Source: Prevotella ihumii (GTDB lineage: Bacteria > Bacteroidota > Bacteroidia > Bacteroidales > Bacteroidaceae). Taken from it: a stretch of DNA of 64,000 nt. Location of the stretch: contig NZ_LT706987.1 in the NCBI RefSeq assembly GCF_900155655.1, positions 525,976-589,975 on the forward strand, written 5' to 3'. Under the pieces are notes generated by a model. It did not search any database, had not been told where the DNA came from, and was given only the letters and a program-made list of their open reading frames with translations. The translations under genes were made by a program, and so were the position numbers. Numbering within the stretch: the stretch's first letter is position 1; each line of letters opens with the position of its first letter. Below are positions 8,265 through 16,593 of this stretch, piece by piece.

Positions 8265-8847
8265 ATGTTAATATGTCCACATTGCTGTTCAATGGAAATG
8301 ATCAAAAGTGAGAAGAAACGCAATGGCAAACGGTGCTACTAATGCAAACATTGCCAAAAACGTTTTATTACCGGTTACGCCGACAAAGCCTATCTTCCTG
8401 ACACTGATTCTGAAATCATTCAACTGACCAAAGAAAAGTGGAGTATTCGTAGTACGGCACGAGTATTGGAAAGTTCAATTACCACTTTGCTTAAAAGGAT
8501 TTTACAGATAACAAGTAAAATCAAATAACCGTCTATCGCTGTACGATAGAGAAATAAATCATGTAGTTGCCTTCAATGTAGGCAGAGTACCAATCGTACT
8601 TTGTCGGTAATACTTAAAAGCCCTTTCCTCTTCAAAGCTGAATTTATTTATACCGATAAATTGAAAAACTATGGCTATCTTATCAGTTAGGAAATACTCC
8701 ATACCCGTTTTTCATTCCACCAACCATATCGAGCTGTACAATCTTACACTTCTCACTCACCTAAAACAGCTAAACCGGAAAACGATTTGTTACAGCCGTA
8801 GTTTATCAATGCTAACAGCTATCATAAGGATTTATCTGTGGGTATAG
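8265..8847 (+). pseudogene. Decayed IS1-family transposase
   Basis: Translation from ATG 8265 gives the IS1 InsA-type zinc-finger start (CPHCCSMEMIKSEKKRNGKR), with a stop codon in place of the residue before CKHCQKRF. It continues through ITGYADKAYLPDTDSEIIQL and a helix-turn-helix (IRSTARVLESSITTLLKRI). After stops and frame changes, the IS1 C-terminal signature STNHIELYNLTLLTHLKQLN appears, ending in a TAG at 8845-8847. The middle is deleted or scrambled. No intact terminal repeats were recognised. It separates the RiPP cluster from mobC and may be a scar of how the cluster arrived. Confidence 0.8.
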
Positions 8848-8899
8848 CCATGTTCCGTAATCATCACACTGCAACTACAATACCCAATCCGTGTTTGTA

Positions 8900-10906
8900 T
8901 TATTTGTCTGGAATGAGATGGGACAAGGCAGGGGTGTTCTTTATCCTTTGAATCTCTGAATCAACCAGCGAGAGTATTTCTTGCTTTATCTTACGATAAT
9001 TGGCTTCGATGGTTTCTTTGAGATTGTCTGAGCCATCTTCATTTTTGAATTCCACTATCATAGGGATGGGCTGGTATGCTTTCATTTCAGCCGACACCTT
9101 GGCACTATCCACCACAATCTCGGCATGGAAAATCTTTTGGTCGATACGTTCATCAAAGTTGTCTGACACTGCCCCCACAAACATACCCTGAGTAAGGTTA
9201 CTGATTTTCGATGCTGGGATAAGACTATCCATCTGCGTGGAGATAGAGGTGGATTTGTCATTGCGATTGATGGTCATCGACTGGCGTTGCTGGAGGACTT
9301 TTCCGAAGCGTTCGGAGAGAGTCTTGGCAGTTTCACCTACCACTTGTCCACTGAACACATTGCCCACTGTGTTCTGTATAACTTTGCTCTCCTTGTCCCC
9401 ATAGTCCCTTGTTAATTGACTAAAATCTTGAAACCCCAAGCATACCGCTACCTTGTTGCTTCGGGCAGTAGCGATAAGATTATCAAGTCCACGGAAATAG
9501 ATGGTCGGTAACTCGTCGATAATAACGGATGATTTGAGCTGCTTCTTCTTGTTGATGAGCTTCACGATACGGCTGTTATAAAGTCCAAGTGCAGCCGAAT
9601 AGATATTCTGACGGTCGGGGTTGTTACCCACAACAAGAACTTTCGGCTCGTTGGGATTATTGATGTCGAGCGAGAAATCATCACCTGTCATCACCCAATA
9701 GAGAGCTGGCGAAATCATACGTGAAAGTGGTATCTTGGCACTGGCTATCTGTCCCTGCAACTGGTCTTGCGCTCCGCCCTCCCAAGCATCCATAAAGGGA
9801 GAAAGGTAGTTGGCAAGTTCATCGTATGCCGTAAGAATAGGAAAAATCTGTGCGTAGGGACGATTGAGAAACTCGATGGCGTGTGGAAACGTGCAATACT
9901 TACCGTTTTCATATATCTTCAGGAACCAAATGATGGCAGCCAAAAGGATAATAGGCGACTCCACGAAGAAGTCTCCCTGCTTCTGTATCCACGAGCGGTT
10001 GAGGTTGAGCATAATCGTGTAGGCACTCTCATAGGCATCTGAAATGTCCGTCATAAAGGACGGATTGATAGGATTGCAGCGGTGCGATTTGCGTGGGTCG
10101 TCGAAGTTAATCACAAAGAACTGCGGCTTTACTTGGTAGGCATCAAGGTGGTTGAGTAGATGGTTATAGGCAATCTCGGAAAGGTCGGGAAACTTATAGT
10201 CATAAATATACATCGCAAAGCCTTTTTCTATCTGCTGCTTGATATAGTTGTTCACGATAGCGTATGATTTTCCCGAACCGGGAGTGCCTAACACCATTGA
10301 GGCACGAAACGGATTGACCACGTTAATCCAGCCTTTGTTCCACCTTTTCTTATAATAGAAGCGTGTAGGAAGATTAACCGAGTATTCATTTTCCATCAGC
10401 CTTGTTTCCTGCATAAAGCTCTCGTTCTCCGTGTTGAATACGTCGTCCATAAGGTTGTTTTTGAGTAATCGGCTCATCCACACACCACTCATTAGCAGGC
10501 AGATATAACCCACAGAGAGTGTGAAGATATAAAGCGTAGCCGCCCCGATTTTACCAATGGGCAATGCCAACAGCCACCAATTCAGAAAAAAGAAGACGAA
10601 CCCAGCGAAAAGCACCGTCCAAATCTTTGGCCATGTGATTTTCTCCTCCTTCACGCCTTTTGTACCTAAGCACGATAAAGCGAGGAACACTACACAAAAG
10701 AGCTTTGTCCAAAGGATGGATGAAAACAAGCCTGTGGAACGTTGAAAGTTCATCAGTATCTTGTTGATGATACCGAGTGTGAAATGCCACTCGTGAAATG
10801 CCTCGTAGCAGAACCAATAACAGTTAATCAGGAGGAATATCACTGAAATTCCCCGCATAAAGTCCATGACCTTACCCAATGCCCTTAAATCATCTTCCTG
10901 TGCCAT
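8900..10906 (-). CDS. mobC: Type IV coupling protein MobC (module A)
   Basis: 668-aa TraG/VirD4-type coupling ATPase that brings the relaxase-DNA complex to the mating channel. N-terminal membrane helices (about 15-150, including the NCYWFCYEAF signature of Bacteroides MobC) are followed by the ATPase domain with Walker A GTPGSGKS and Walker B SSVIIDELPTIYF. Last gene of the minus-strand mobA-mobB-mobC run, 53 nt after mobB. The near-equal-length homologue at 44216 shares most motifs. No frameshift or internal stop was seen. Confidence 0.93.
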   Translation of the reverse strand: MAQEDDLRALGKVMDFMRGISVIFLLINCYWFCYEAFHEWHFTLGIINKILMNFQRSTGLFSSILWTKLFCVVFLALSCLGTKGVKEEKITWPKIWTVLFAGFVFFFLNWWLLALPIGKIGAATLYIFTLSVGYICLLMSGVWMSRLLKNNLMDDVFNTENESFMQETRLMENEYSVNLPTRFYYKKRWNKGWINVVNPFRASMVLGTPGSGKSYAIVNNYIKQQIEKGFAMYIYDYKFPDLSEIAYNHLLNHLDAYQVKPQFFVINFDDPRKSHRCNPINPSFMTDISDAYESAYTIMLNLNRSWIQKQGDFFVESPIILLAAIIWFLKIYENGKYCTFPHAIEFLNRPYAQIFPILTAYDELANYLSPFMDAWEGGAQDQLQGQIASAKIPLSRMISPALYWVMTGDDFSLDINNPNEPKVLVVGNNPDRQNIYSAALGLYNSRIVKLINKKKQLKSSVIIDELPTIYFRGLDNLIATARSNKVAVCLGFQDFSQLTRDYGDKESKVIQNTVGNVFSGQVVGETAKTLSERFGKVLQQRQSMTINRNDKSTSISTQMDSLIPASKISNLTQGMFVGAVSDNFDERIDQKIFHAEIVVDSAKVSAEMKAYQPIPMIVEFKNEDGSDNLKETIEANYRKIKQEILSLVDSEIQRIKNTPALSHLIPDK

Positions 10907-10959
10907 AATACTATTTTATTGTTGTTAGAAAATCCTTTGAATGTTATTTGAACGTGTAC

Positions 10960-12234
10960 TTAACGTTTCCTGCGTTTAAGTTTTACCTTACTTTGCTTAC
11001 GGAGTTTGCGTTGCCATGCCGCTTCTTTCCAATCATCATTGCCCGATGAAGAGAAGGATTCTCCCACCATATCGTCGACTAGTTCATCGACAAGGTTGTC
11101 GCCTTCCTGCTCATCAGACTGTATTGTCTGCATCTGTTGCTGTAAGGTGGTATCAATCTTTCCATAAAGCGATTCATCCAAGAATGGATTGTGTGCTGGA
11201 TTAGATAGATATGCGTTGAATACATTGGCAGCATATCCTTTACCCAATCGGGAACCATTGAGCGCAATGCCTTCTTTGTCATCAATGAACGTAATACCAT
11301 AGATGCGTCCATTATCATTCTTTCGGATTACCACTCGCAAGCCTTGTTCCTCCAATCTTTGTCGGAGTATTCCCTCCGTGTGGGGAGAAGTACGCATTAC
11401 TTCTAATACCTTTCTTCTGATGGTTGGTATCAATGGCTTAACTATCTGCTTCGATTTCAGCATCTTGTTCTGAACGGCAGCATAGCCCACACCTCTACCA
11501 ATGTCCGAGGCGTGAATGGGCGTGCTCACCTTATTGCCCTTGTCATCGGTAGGCACATAGACCAGTCCGTCATATCGCTTTCCTCGATACTCCGTTTTAA
11601 CCTCCTCTACCGCAAGGTTGTATTTATGCAGAACGGCATTTAGTTCACCTAAGGAGCAGAATGTATAATGCTTCATCGCAGAACGAACAGTATTTGCCAC
11701 TTGTTCCTTGATATTTCCTTGCGTAGTATCGACCTTTGGCGTTTCTGTTGTTGTTCTATCACTGACCTTTGAACTTGGAATGAGGTTATATTTCTTTTCC
11801 AGAGCATCAGTAATCTTTTTGCTTCGCCTGCCCTCATACCTGTCATTGATTTTTCTGCCTTGGCTATCCACCCGAAGCGAAACGATGTGGATATGCTCAC
11901 GGGCAATGTCATTATGCTTAAAGACGATGTAGGGTTGCTTGCCATAGCCGAGTTCCTCCATATACTCCTTCGCAATCTGTGTGAGCCTTTCATCAGACAG
12001 CTTCTCGTCTGGGTGCGGATTGAGGGAGCAGTGAAAGACCGTTTTCTTTGTTCTGCATTGCTCAGGTATTGCCTTTTGCATATCGGCAAGTACCTTATCC
12101 ATTTGAAAAGTGCCATCGAAGCCTTTCCGAAGTTCGTTCACGCAGAGAACTGCCGCTTCGTCGTGCTGCACCTTTTTGAAGTTATATCCCAATGCTCCTC
12201 CAAGGTTCTCGGTAGAAGAAATCTTTGCAATCAT
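10960..12234 (-). CDS. mobB: Relaxase/mobilization nuclease MobB (module A)
   Basis: 424 aa. N-terminal relaxase/mobilization nuclease domain with a His-rich metal-binding motif (REHIHIVSLRVDSQG, about residues 113-127) and the downstream KKITDALEKKYNLIPSS segment. The basic C-terminus ends in a KxKxKxRKRK-type tail. The protein should nick oriT, stay bound to the 5' end and be delivered through MobC. It starts 6 nt after the mobA stop, so the two are translationally linked. The homologue is at 42938. Confidence 0.92.
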   Translation of the reverse strand: MIAKISSTENLGGALGYNFKKVQHDEAAVLCVNELRKGFDGTFQMDKVLADMQKAIPEQCRTKKTVFHCSLNPHPDEKLSDERLTQIAKEYMEELGYGKQPYIVFKHNDIAREHIHIVSLRVDSQGRKINDRYEGRRSKKITDALEKKYNLIPSSKVSDRTTTETPKVDTTQGNIKEQVANTVRSAMKHYTFCSLGELNAVLHKYNLAVEEVKTEYRGKRYDGLVYVPTDDKGNKVSTPIHASDIGRGVGYAAVQNKMLKSKQIVKPLIPTIRRKVLEVMRTSPHTEGILRQRLEEQGLRVVIRKNDNGRIYGITFIDDKEGIALNGSRLGKGYAANVFNAYLSNPAHNPFLDESLYGKIDTTLQQQMQTIQSDEQEGDNLVDELVDDMVGESFSSSGNDDWKEAAWQRKLRKQSKVKLKRRKR

Positions 12235-12240
12235 ATTCCT

Positions 12241-12654
12241 TTATCGACTATCAAATTGTTCCGTCAGTTGGATGGCTTTCTGTTGTAGCGTGATAATTTG
12301 ACCAGAGATTTTTTCCAATTTTTCAAGTAAAATCTGTGCAGTTTTCACGCTGTGATAAGAGTTTATTGCGCGTACTGTTTGGTTGTAGAGTACGCCTATC
12401 CGATGATTTTCGGCAATCAATTCCGAGAGTTTACGATAATAGTCCACAGCGGATTTATCCACTGTTATCACCTTGAACTTCCCTCCAAGAATACATCCAC
12501 GCACAAAATCAGACTTCGATTTTGCACCGGATTTATGGAAAAGTTCAATGACTTTTTGCTGGTCTTTGGGGTTGGGCAACCGCACGTGCCAATTGTCCCA
12601 GCGTGGCTTTTCCGCTTTTTTTCTCTCTGAACGAGATTTCTCTTCCTTATCCAT
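12241..12654 (-). CDS. mobA: Relaxosome accessory protein MobA (module A)
   Basis: 137 aa, basic N-terminus, then a small DNA-binding-like region (VRLPNPKDQQKVIELFHKSG, KSKSDFVRGCILGG) resembling ribbon-helix-helix relaxosome factors, and a coiled-coil C-terminus (KTAQILLEKLEKISGQIITL). It probably binds oriT and helps MobB. First gene of the mob operon. A TAACTTTG -7-like box (reverse complement of 12845-12852) lies about 190 nt upstream on its strand. Confidence 0.88.
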   Translation of the reverse strand: MDKEEKSRSERKKAEKPRWDNWHVRLPNPKDQQKVIELFHKSGAKSKSDFVRGCILGGKFKVITVDKSAVDYYRKLSELIAENHRIGVLYNQTVRAINSYHSVKTAQILLEKLEKISGQIITLQQKAIQLTEQFDSR

Positions 12655-13217
12655 AGCTTTACTTTTCTTTAATCACGACTTTGGAGTGATTTAATCCCCT
12701 TTGGGGCAAGGGTCTTTGTGGTACAACTGTAAGTTTGTGTTACAAAGACACACCTTGCCAATATCAAGAGTTGATACGATTGAAGTATCCACCCTCGTGG
12801 GGTGTCTGCTTCGGGATATTACCTCCATGTATTATTCTCGCCTGCAAAGTTACGGCGAGTTTTCAAATATCTCATTATCAATGGTATTCACTCTTTTTCC
12901 TCGCATTTCCCTGTACTTCACAGGTAGTTGAAACTTAGGATAAAACCTTGTTATTTTGCAACCGAATTCAGTGAAAAGTCAACTTAAAATTCATTTGAAT
13001 GTAGAGTGCAAGAAGATAGTTTCAACCTCTGTGATTCTTATCCGAATGAAATTCAGGATATAGTCAATTTTAATCCTTTGAGCTGAGTCAATTTTAACCT
13101 AAGTCAAAATTCGACTTTTGAGTCGGGTCAAGAATAAGGTTTCAACTTTGGACGTAATCAGACTTATCAGTCAAGTTAAAAAATAATTTATAACACAACT
13201 AACGACCATTCAAGATT
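12655..13217. other. mobA-traA divergent control region, oriT candidate (module A)
   Basis: No convincing gene. The region separates divergent mob and tra operons, where oriT and tra regulation are expected. It contains CCCCTTTGGGG (around 12697), the TAACTTTG box on the minus strand at 12845-12852, and a family of GTCAAnTTnAA repeats at 12978, 13063, 13087 and 13170, with weaker copies at 13103 and 13127. An inverted pair joins TAGTTGAAACTTAGGATAA (about 12922-12940) with GTTTCAAC...TTATCC (about 13019-13042). The nick site cannot be assigned from sequence alone. Confidence 0.4.
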
Positions 13218-13991
13218 ATGAAAAAGAAAAACGAAACTCCCATCTATCTGGGCTTCGCCTCACAGAAGGGCGGAGTGGGCAAAAGCAGCCTTGCGGAAGT
13301 CTTGGCAGCTATCTTATACTACGAAAAGAATATCCCTCTTGCCGTCGTGGACTGCGATGGCACACAGGAATCGTTCTTCAAGCTACGCGAACGGGACAGA
13401 GACCTTATCGAGTCCTCCCCCGAACTGGGCAAGGAACTTCACGAGCGTCTGGCTTGCTATGGCAAAAAGTCATACCCAATCATCCGAAGTAAACCGGAGA
13501 GTGCCGTCGGTGATATTGAGAAATATATTAAAAAGAAAGCATCCCCTCCGCAACTCGTTATTTTTGACTTTCCCGGTCATGCAGTTACAAGTGCCTTGAT
13601 GGACTTGTCCATTACGATGGACTACATTATCTCTCCGATAGAAGCCGACCCTCAGTCGCTGGCATCGAGTTTCGCCTATGCCAAAACCATCTGTGAGTTG
13701 GGGATTGGCTTTGAAGGTTCACGTATTCAGGACTTCTTCCTGCTTTGGAACAAGATCAACCGCAGTGCGAGTACCACGGTCATTGATTTGTTCACTGAAA
13801 ACGCAAAAGAACAAGGACTGACCATCCTTGATTCACGTATCTACCATTCTGTTAGGATTAGTCGAGAACTGGCACAGGGAGGAACAAGAGGCGTGTTCCG
13901 ATGCTCTTACCTTCCTCCTGCAATTTCCCTCCGTCCGCAGACGGGAGTGGATGAATGGGTGGCGGAAGTCATACGGAAAATCAAACTGTAA
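13218..13991 (+). CDS. traA: ParA-like ATPase TraA (module A)
   Basis: 257 aa. Deviant Walker A KGGVGKSSL at about residues 17-25, a Walker A' aspartate (AVVDCDG) and a Walker B-like VIFDFPG, typical of ParA/MinD ATPases. First gene of the plus-strand tra operon; in CTnDOT the equivalent is traA. Probable role in positioning or regulating the transfer apparatus. The next gene begins 14 nt downstream. Confidence 0.88.
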   Translation: MKKKNETPIYLGFASQKGGVGKSSLAEVLAAILYYEKNIPLAVVDCDGTQESFFKLRERDRDLIESSPELGKELHERLACYGKKSYPIIRSKPESAVGDIEKYIKKKASPPQLVIFDFPGHAVTSALMDLSITMDYIISPIEADPQSLASSFAYAKTICELGIGFEGSRIQDFFLLWNKINRSASTTVIDLFTENAKEQGLTILDSRIYHSVRISRELAQGGTRGVFRCSYLPPAISLRPQTGVDEWVAEVIRKIKL

Positions 13992-14005
13992 ACGGAGGAT
14001 AGTGT

Positions 14006-14509
14006 ATGAGTTCATTAAAGGAACAACGAGAACAGCTGCTTCAGGAAAAAATGAAGGAGATGGCGGATATTGGTGTCAAGAAACGCACGGCAGAAAACAC
14101 TCCTGATTTTGATGAGCCCATCGACTTGGACGAAGAGATCCTATCAGAGGACCCCGTCTCAGAAGATGTAGAAAAGGAGGAAAAGACCAACGATATTTCT
14201 ACCGAACAGGTTGTTCACTCTCCCAAGCGCAAGAAAGTAGGTAAAGGTATGAATGCAGCTATGGCATTAGACTTTGAGGAATACGAGCAACGTTTTCTGA
14301 CAAGCGTCCGTAACGGGCGCAACAAGTCAGGTTTCAGCATTCACACCGAAATCCTGCAAATTCTGCGTGATGTATTGAGCGACCTTCGCTCGGAGGCTTC
14401 CATTACAGGATATATAGAAAACATTCTTCTTGACCACCTGAAGACCTATCAGGATATGTTGAACCACACCGCCTCACAGCGTAGGCGCAATAAAACCATA
14501 AACTTATGA
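14006..14509 (+). CDS. traB: DUF3408 transfer protein, TraB/TraC-like (module A)
   Basis: 167 aa. Acidic, disordered N-terminal half; C-terminal DUF3408-type domain (about 90-160: FLTSVRNGRNKSGFSIHTEI ... ITGYIENILLDHLKTYQD). Module B has two DUF3408 genes in this position (40617 and 40261), whereas here there is one, so a traC counterpart has been lost or was never present. Its stop overlaps the next start as ATGA. The role is unknown beyond belonging to the tra operon; resemblance to small DNA-binding proteins is inference. Confidence 0.75.
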   Translation: MSSLKEQREQLLQEKMKEMADIGVKKRTAENTPDFDEPIDLDEEILSEDPVSEDVEKEEKTNDISTEQVVHSPKRKKVGKGMNAAMALDFEEYEQRFLTSVRNGRNKSGFSIHTEILQILRDVLSDLRSEASITGYIENILLDHLKTYQDMLNHTASQRRRNKTINL

Positions 14510-15279
14510 TGATGGAATTACTTATGAATATCTTGTTGCTGCTTGGAATTGTATGGATGCTTTTGGGCATCGCATACCTTTGGAGAATATTCCGACACAC
14601 AGCACCACAACCGGCAGAAAAAGCCAAAAAGCGACCTACCGTAACAAATGAGCAGATAGCACAAGCTCGCCATGTTCTGGTGGGCAGAAGTAAACCCTTC
14701 GTTTCCCCGTCTGTCCCCGAAGTTCCCGCCGTTTCCCCGTCTGAAAATTCAGCCGATAATCCCGATACCTTTGCAGCGCAAAATGTACGCAAAGAAGATG
14801 AAACGGAGTCGCCAATCCCACCTCAATCGCCATCGGAGCATACCGACGAACGGGAGAAGGACAATGAAATGCAGGTCGCCTACACAATGGACGAACCCGA
14901 CGAGGATTCCATTTTAAAGGAAGACCTGCTGATTGCCGATGAAGCCATGCCCGAAGTTTCACCGACTTCAATCCTCTCACGGGACATCGCCCGTGTCAGT
15001 GGCTGGCACAAGAATGACGATGCGCTTCAGACAGAAAATGAGGAAACCGTCCATGAGACCCTTCAAGCCATACGAGGCACGGAGTTGATGGAACACCTCA
15101 AAGAGAGCACGCTCAAGCAGGAACACGACCATCAACGACTTCTTGCCGCCATTCGCAAAGCCGAAGAAACGGCACAGCAGGAAAGAGAGACAGCTTCCTC
15201 TTCCGAGTCCAAAGCGGACGAAAGAGAAGACGACAAAGAAAACACGGTGGACGACAGACCGCTGTCCTATTATCTGTAA
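14506..15279 (+). CDS. traD: Membrane-anchored TraD-like transfer protein (module A)
   Basis: 257 aa, overlapping the upstream stop by 4 nt. One N-terminal transmembrane helix (about 6-28, LLMNILLLLGIVWMLLGIAY) and a long, highly acidic, low-complexity cytoplasmic region. A conserved patch (about 165-215, DDALQTENEETVHETLQAIR and GTELMEHLKEST) resembles the equivalent gene in module B (39516-40244). Function unknown. A 126-nt gap to traE follows. Confidence 0.7.
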   Translation: MMMELLMNILLLLGIVWMLLGIAYLWRIFRHTAPQPAEKAKKRPTVTNEQIAQARHVLVGRSKPFVSPSVPEVPAVSPSENSADNPDTFAAQNVRKEDETESPIPPQSPSEHTDEREKDNEMQVAYTMDEPDEDSILKEDLLIADEAMPEVSPTSILSRDIARVSGWHKNDDALQTENEETVHETLQAIRGTELMEHLKESTLKQEHDHQRLLAAIRKAEETAQQERETASSSESKADEREDDKENTVDDRPLSYYL

Positions 15280-15405
15280 AACAACCAAAACCGAAGAAGC
15301 GGGCGGGTGGCTCAACCGTAAAACCATCTGCCTGTATTGAAACAGAGCCGCCCTCCGCAACTTCTCAAACATGATTCATCAACAACTTAAAATTATAACA
15401 AACAA

Positions 15406-15708
15406 ATGAACAACAAAAAAATCACAATGATGCTGCTCCTGACGGCACTGACCACCGCAGCAGCGTATGCACAGGGAAATGGTATGGCAGGTATCAACGA
15501 AGCCACGAAGATGGTAACCTCCTACTTCGACCCGGGTACGAAACTCATCTATGCCATCGGTGCCGTAGTGGGGCTTATCGGAGGAATAAAAGTATACAAC
15601 AAGTTCTCAAGTGGCGACCCCGACACGAGCAAGACAGCCGCTTCTTGGTTCGGCGCGTGTATCTTCCTGATTGTGGCTGCCACCATCTTACGTTCCTTCT
15701 TCCTGTAA
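15406..15708 (+). CDS. traE: TraE, DUF4134 pilin-like membrane protein (module A)
   Basis: 100 aa with a signal peptide (MNNKKITMMLLLTALTTAAAYAQ) and two hydrophobic helices, followed by a C-terminus almost identical to module B TraE (SSGDPDTSKTAASWFGACIF). Size and topology match VirB2-like subunits of type IV secretion systems, so a pilin role is likely by analogy. It is followed 3 nt later by traF. Confidence 0.87.
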   Translation: MNNKKITMMLLLTALTTAAAYAQGNGMAGINEATKMVTSYFDPGTKLIYAIGAVVGLIGGIKVYNKFSSGDPDTSKTAASWFGACIFLIVAATILRSFFL

Positions 15709-15711
15709 ACG

Positions 15712-16044
15712 ATGGCACAATGGGAAATCAATAAAGGTGTAGGTCGGACGGTGGAGTTCAAGGGCTTGAAAGCGCAATATCTCTTCCTCTTTGCTGGGGG
15801 ACTGTTGGCGGTCTTCTTTCTCGTGGTGGTATTCTATCTCTGTGGCATCGACCAGTTGGTCTGCCTTAGTCTTGGCTTAGTGGGTGCTACACTCGTCGTG
15901 TGGCAAACGTTCGCCATGAACCGCAAGTACGGCAGATACGGACTGATGAAGCAGGGAGCCATTAAGATGCACCCTCGCTACCTATTGAACCGCCGCACCG
16001 TCTTTCACCTTATCCGTAACCTCAAACCAAAACGCAAGGCATAA
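15712..16044 (+). CDS. traF: TraF, DUF4133 VirB3-like protein (module A)
   Basis: 110 aa with two adjacent transmembrane helices (about 24-70) and a short basic C-terminus, the VirB3-like layout next to a VirB4-type ATPase. The start WEINKGVGRTVEFKGLKAQY matches the module B copy closely. Its last base (16044) is the first base of traG, so translation is coupled. Confidence 0.87.
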   Translation: MAQWEINKGVGRTVEFKGLKAQYLFLFAGGLLAVFFLVVVFYLCGIDQLVCLSLGLVGATLVVWQTFAMNRKYGRYGLMKQGAIKMHPRYLLNRRTVFHLIRNLKPKRKA

Positions 16045-16553
16045 TGAGAAACAACAGTAAAATCACGACCTTGGAAGCGAAGTTCCCGCTACTCTCCATC
16101 GAGCAGGGTTGTATGGTGAGCAAGGATGCCGACATCACGGTAGCTTTCCGTGTGGAGCTGCCCGAACTCTTCACCGTTACCTCCGCCGAATACGAGGCGA
16201 TGCACTCGGCATGGCACAAGGCAATCAAGGTGCTGCCCAACTATACCATCGTGCATAAGCAGGACTGGTTTATCAAGGAACGTTACCAACCAAAGATGGC
16301 AGAAAGCGGACTTAGTTTCCTCTCACGTGCATCTAACCGACATTTTAACGAGCGTCCTTTCCTGCACCACTCAGTCTATCTCTTTCTAACCAAGACCAAC
16401 AAGCAGCGTATGCAGCGACAGAGCAATTTTGGTTTATCAAGGAACGTTACCAACCAAAGATGGCAGAAAGCGGACTTAGTTTCCTCTCACGTGCATCTAA
16501 CCGACATTTTAACGAGCGTCCTTTCCTGCACCACTCAGTCTATCTCTTTCTAA
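16044..16553 (+). pseudogene. traG: traG 5' fragment, frameshifted by duplication
   Basis: N-terminal part of the VirB4-type ATPase TraG (MRNNSKITTLEAKFPLLSIE). About 128 authentic residues are followed by the second copy of a 164-bp tandem repeat. Because 164 is not a multiple of three, reading continues out of frame for about 41 residues and stops at 16553. Removing one repeat copy restores a single frame of 837 aa (16044-18721 less 164 nt), close to the 834 aa of the intact module B copy. As written, this copy cannot make full-length TraG. Confidence 0.85.
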
Positions 16554-16593
16554 CCAAGACCAACAAGCAGCGTATGCAGCGACAGAGCAATTT
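16266..16593 (+). repeat. 164-bp direct tandem duplication inside traG
   Basis: Bases 16266-16429 and 16430-16593 are two identical adjacent 164-bp copies, as far as I could compare. The module B traG has this segment once. The duplication shifts the frame by two bases and splits traG. Such a perfect repeat could collapse by slippage or recombination and restore the gene; it could also be an assembly error. Confidence 0.9.

Noticed and set aside
12844..12853. GTAACTTTGC (minus strand) as an IntDOT-type attachment core; also at 42258-42267
   Set aside because: It matches GTAnnTTTGC but equally the common Bacteroides -7 promoter box, and no integrase or element end is near.
16150..16389. 79-aa plus frame inside traG
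   Set aside because: Out-of-frame reading of the traG start region; the duplicated segment accounts for it.
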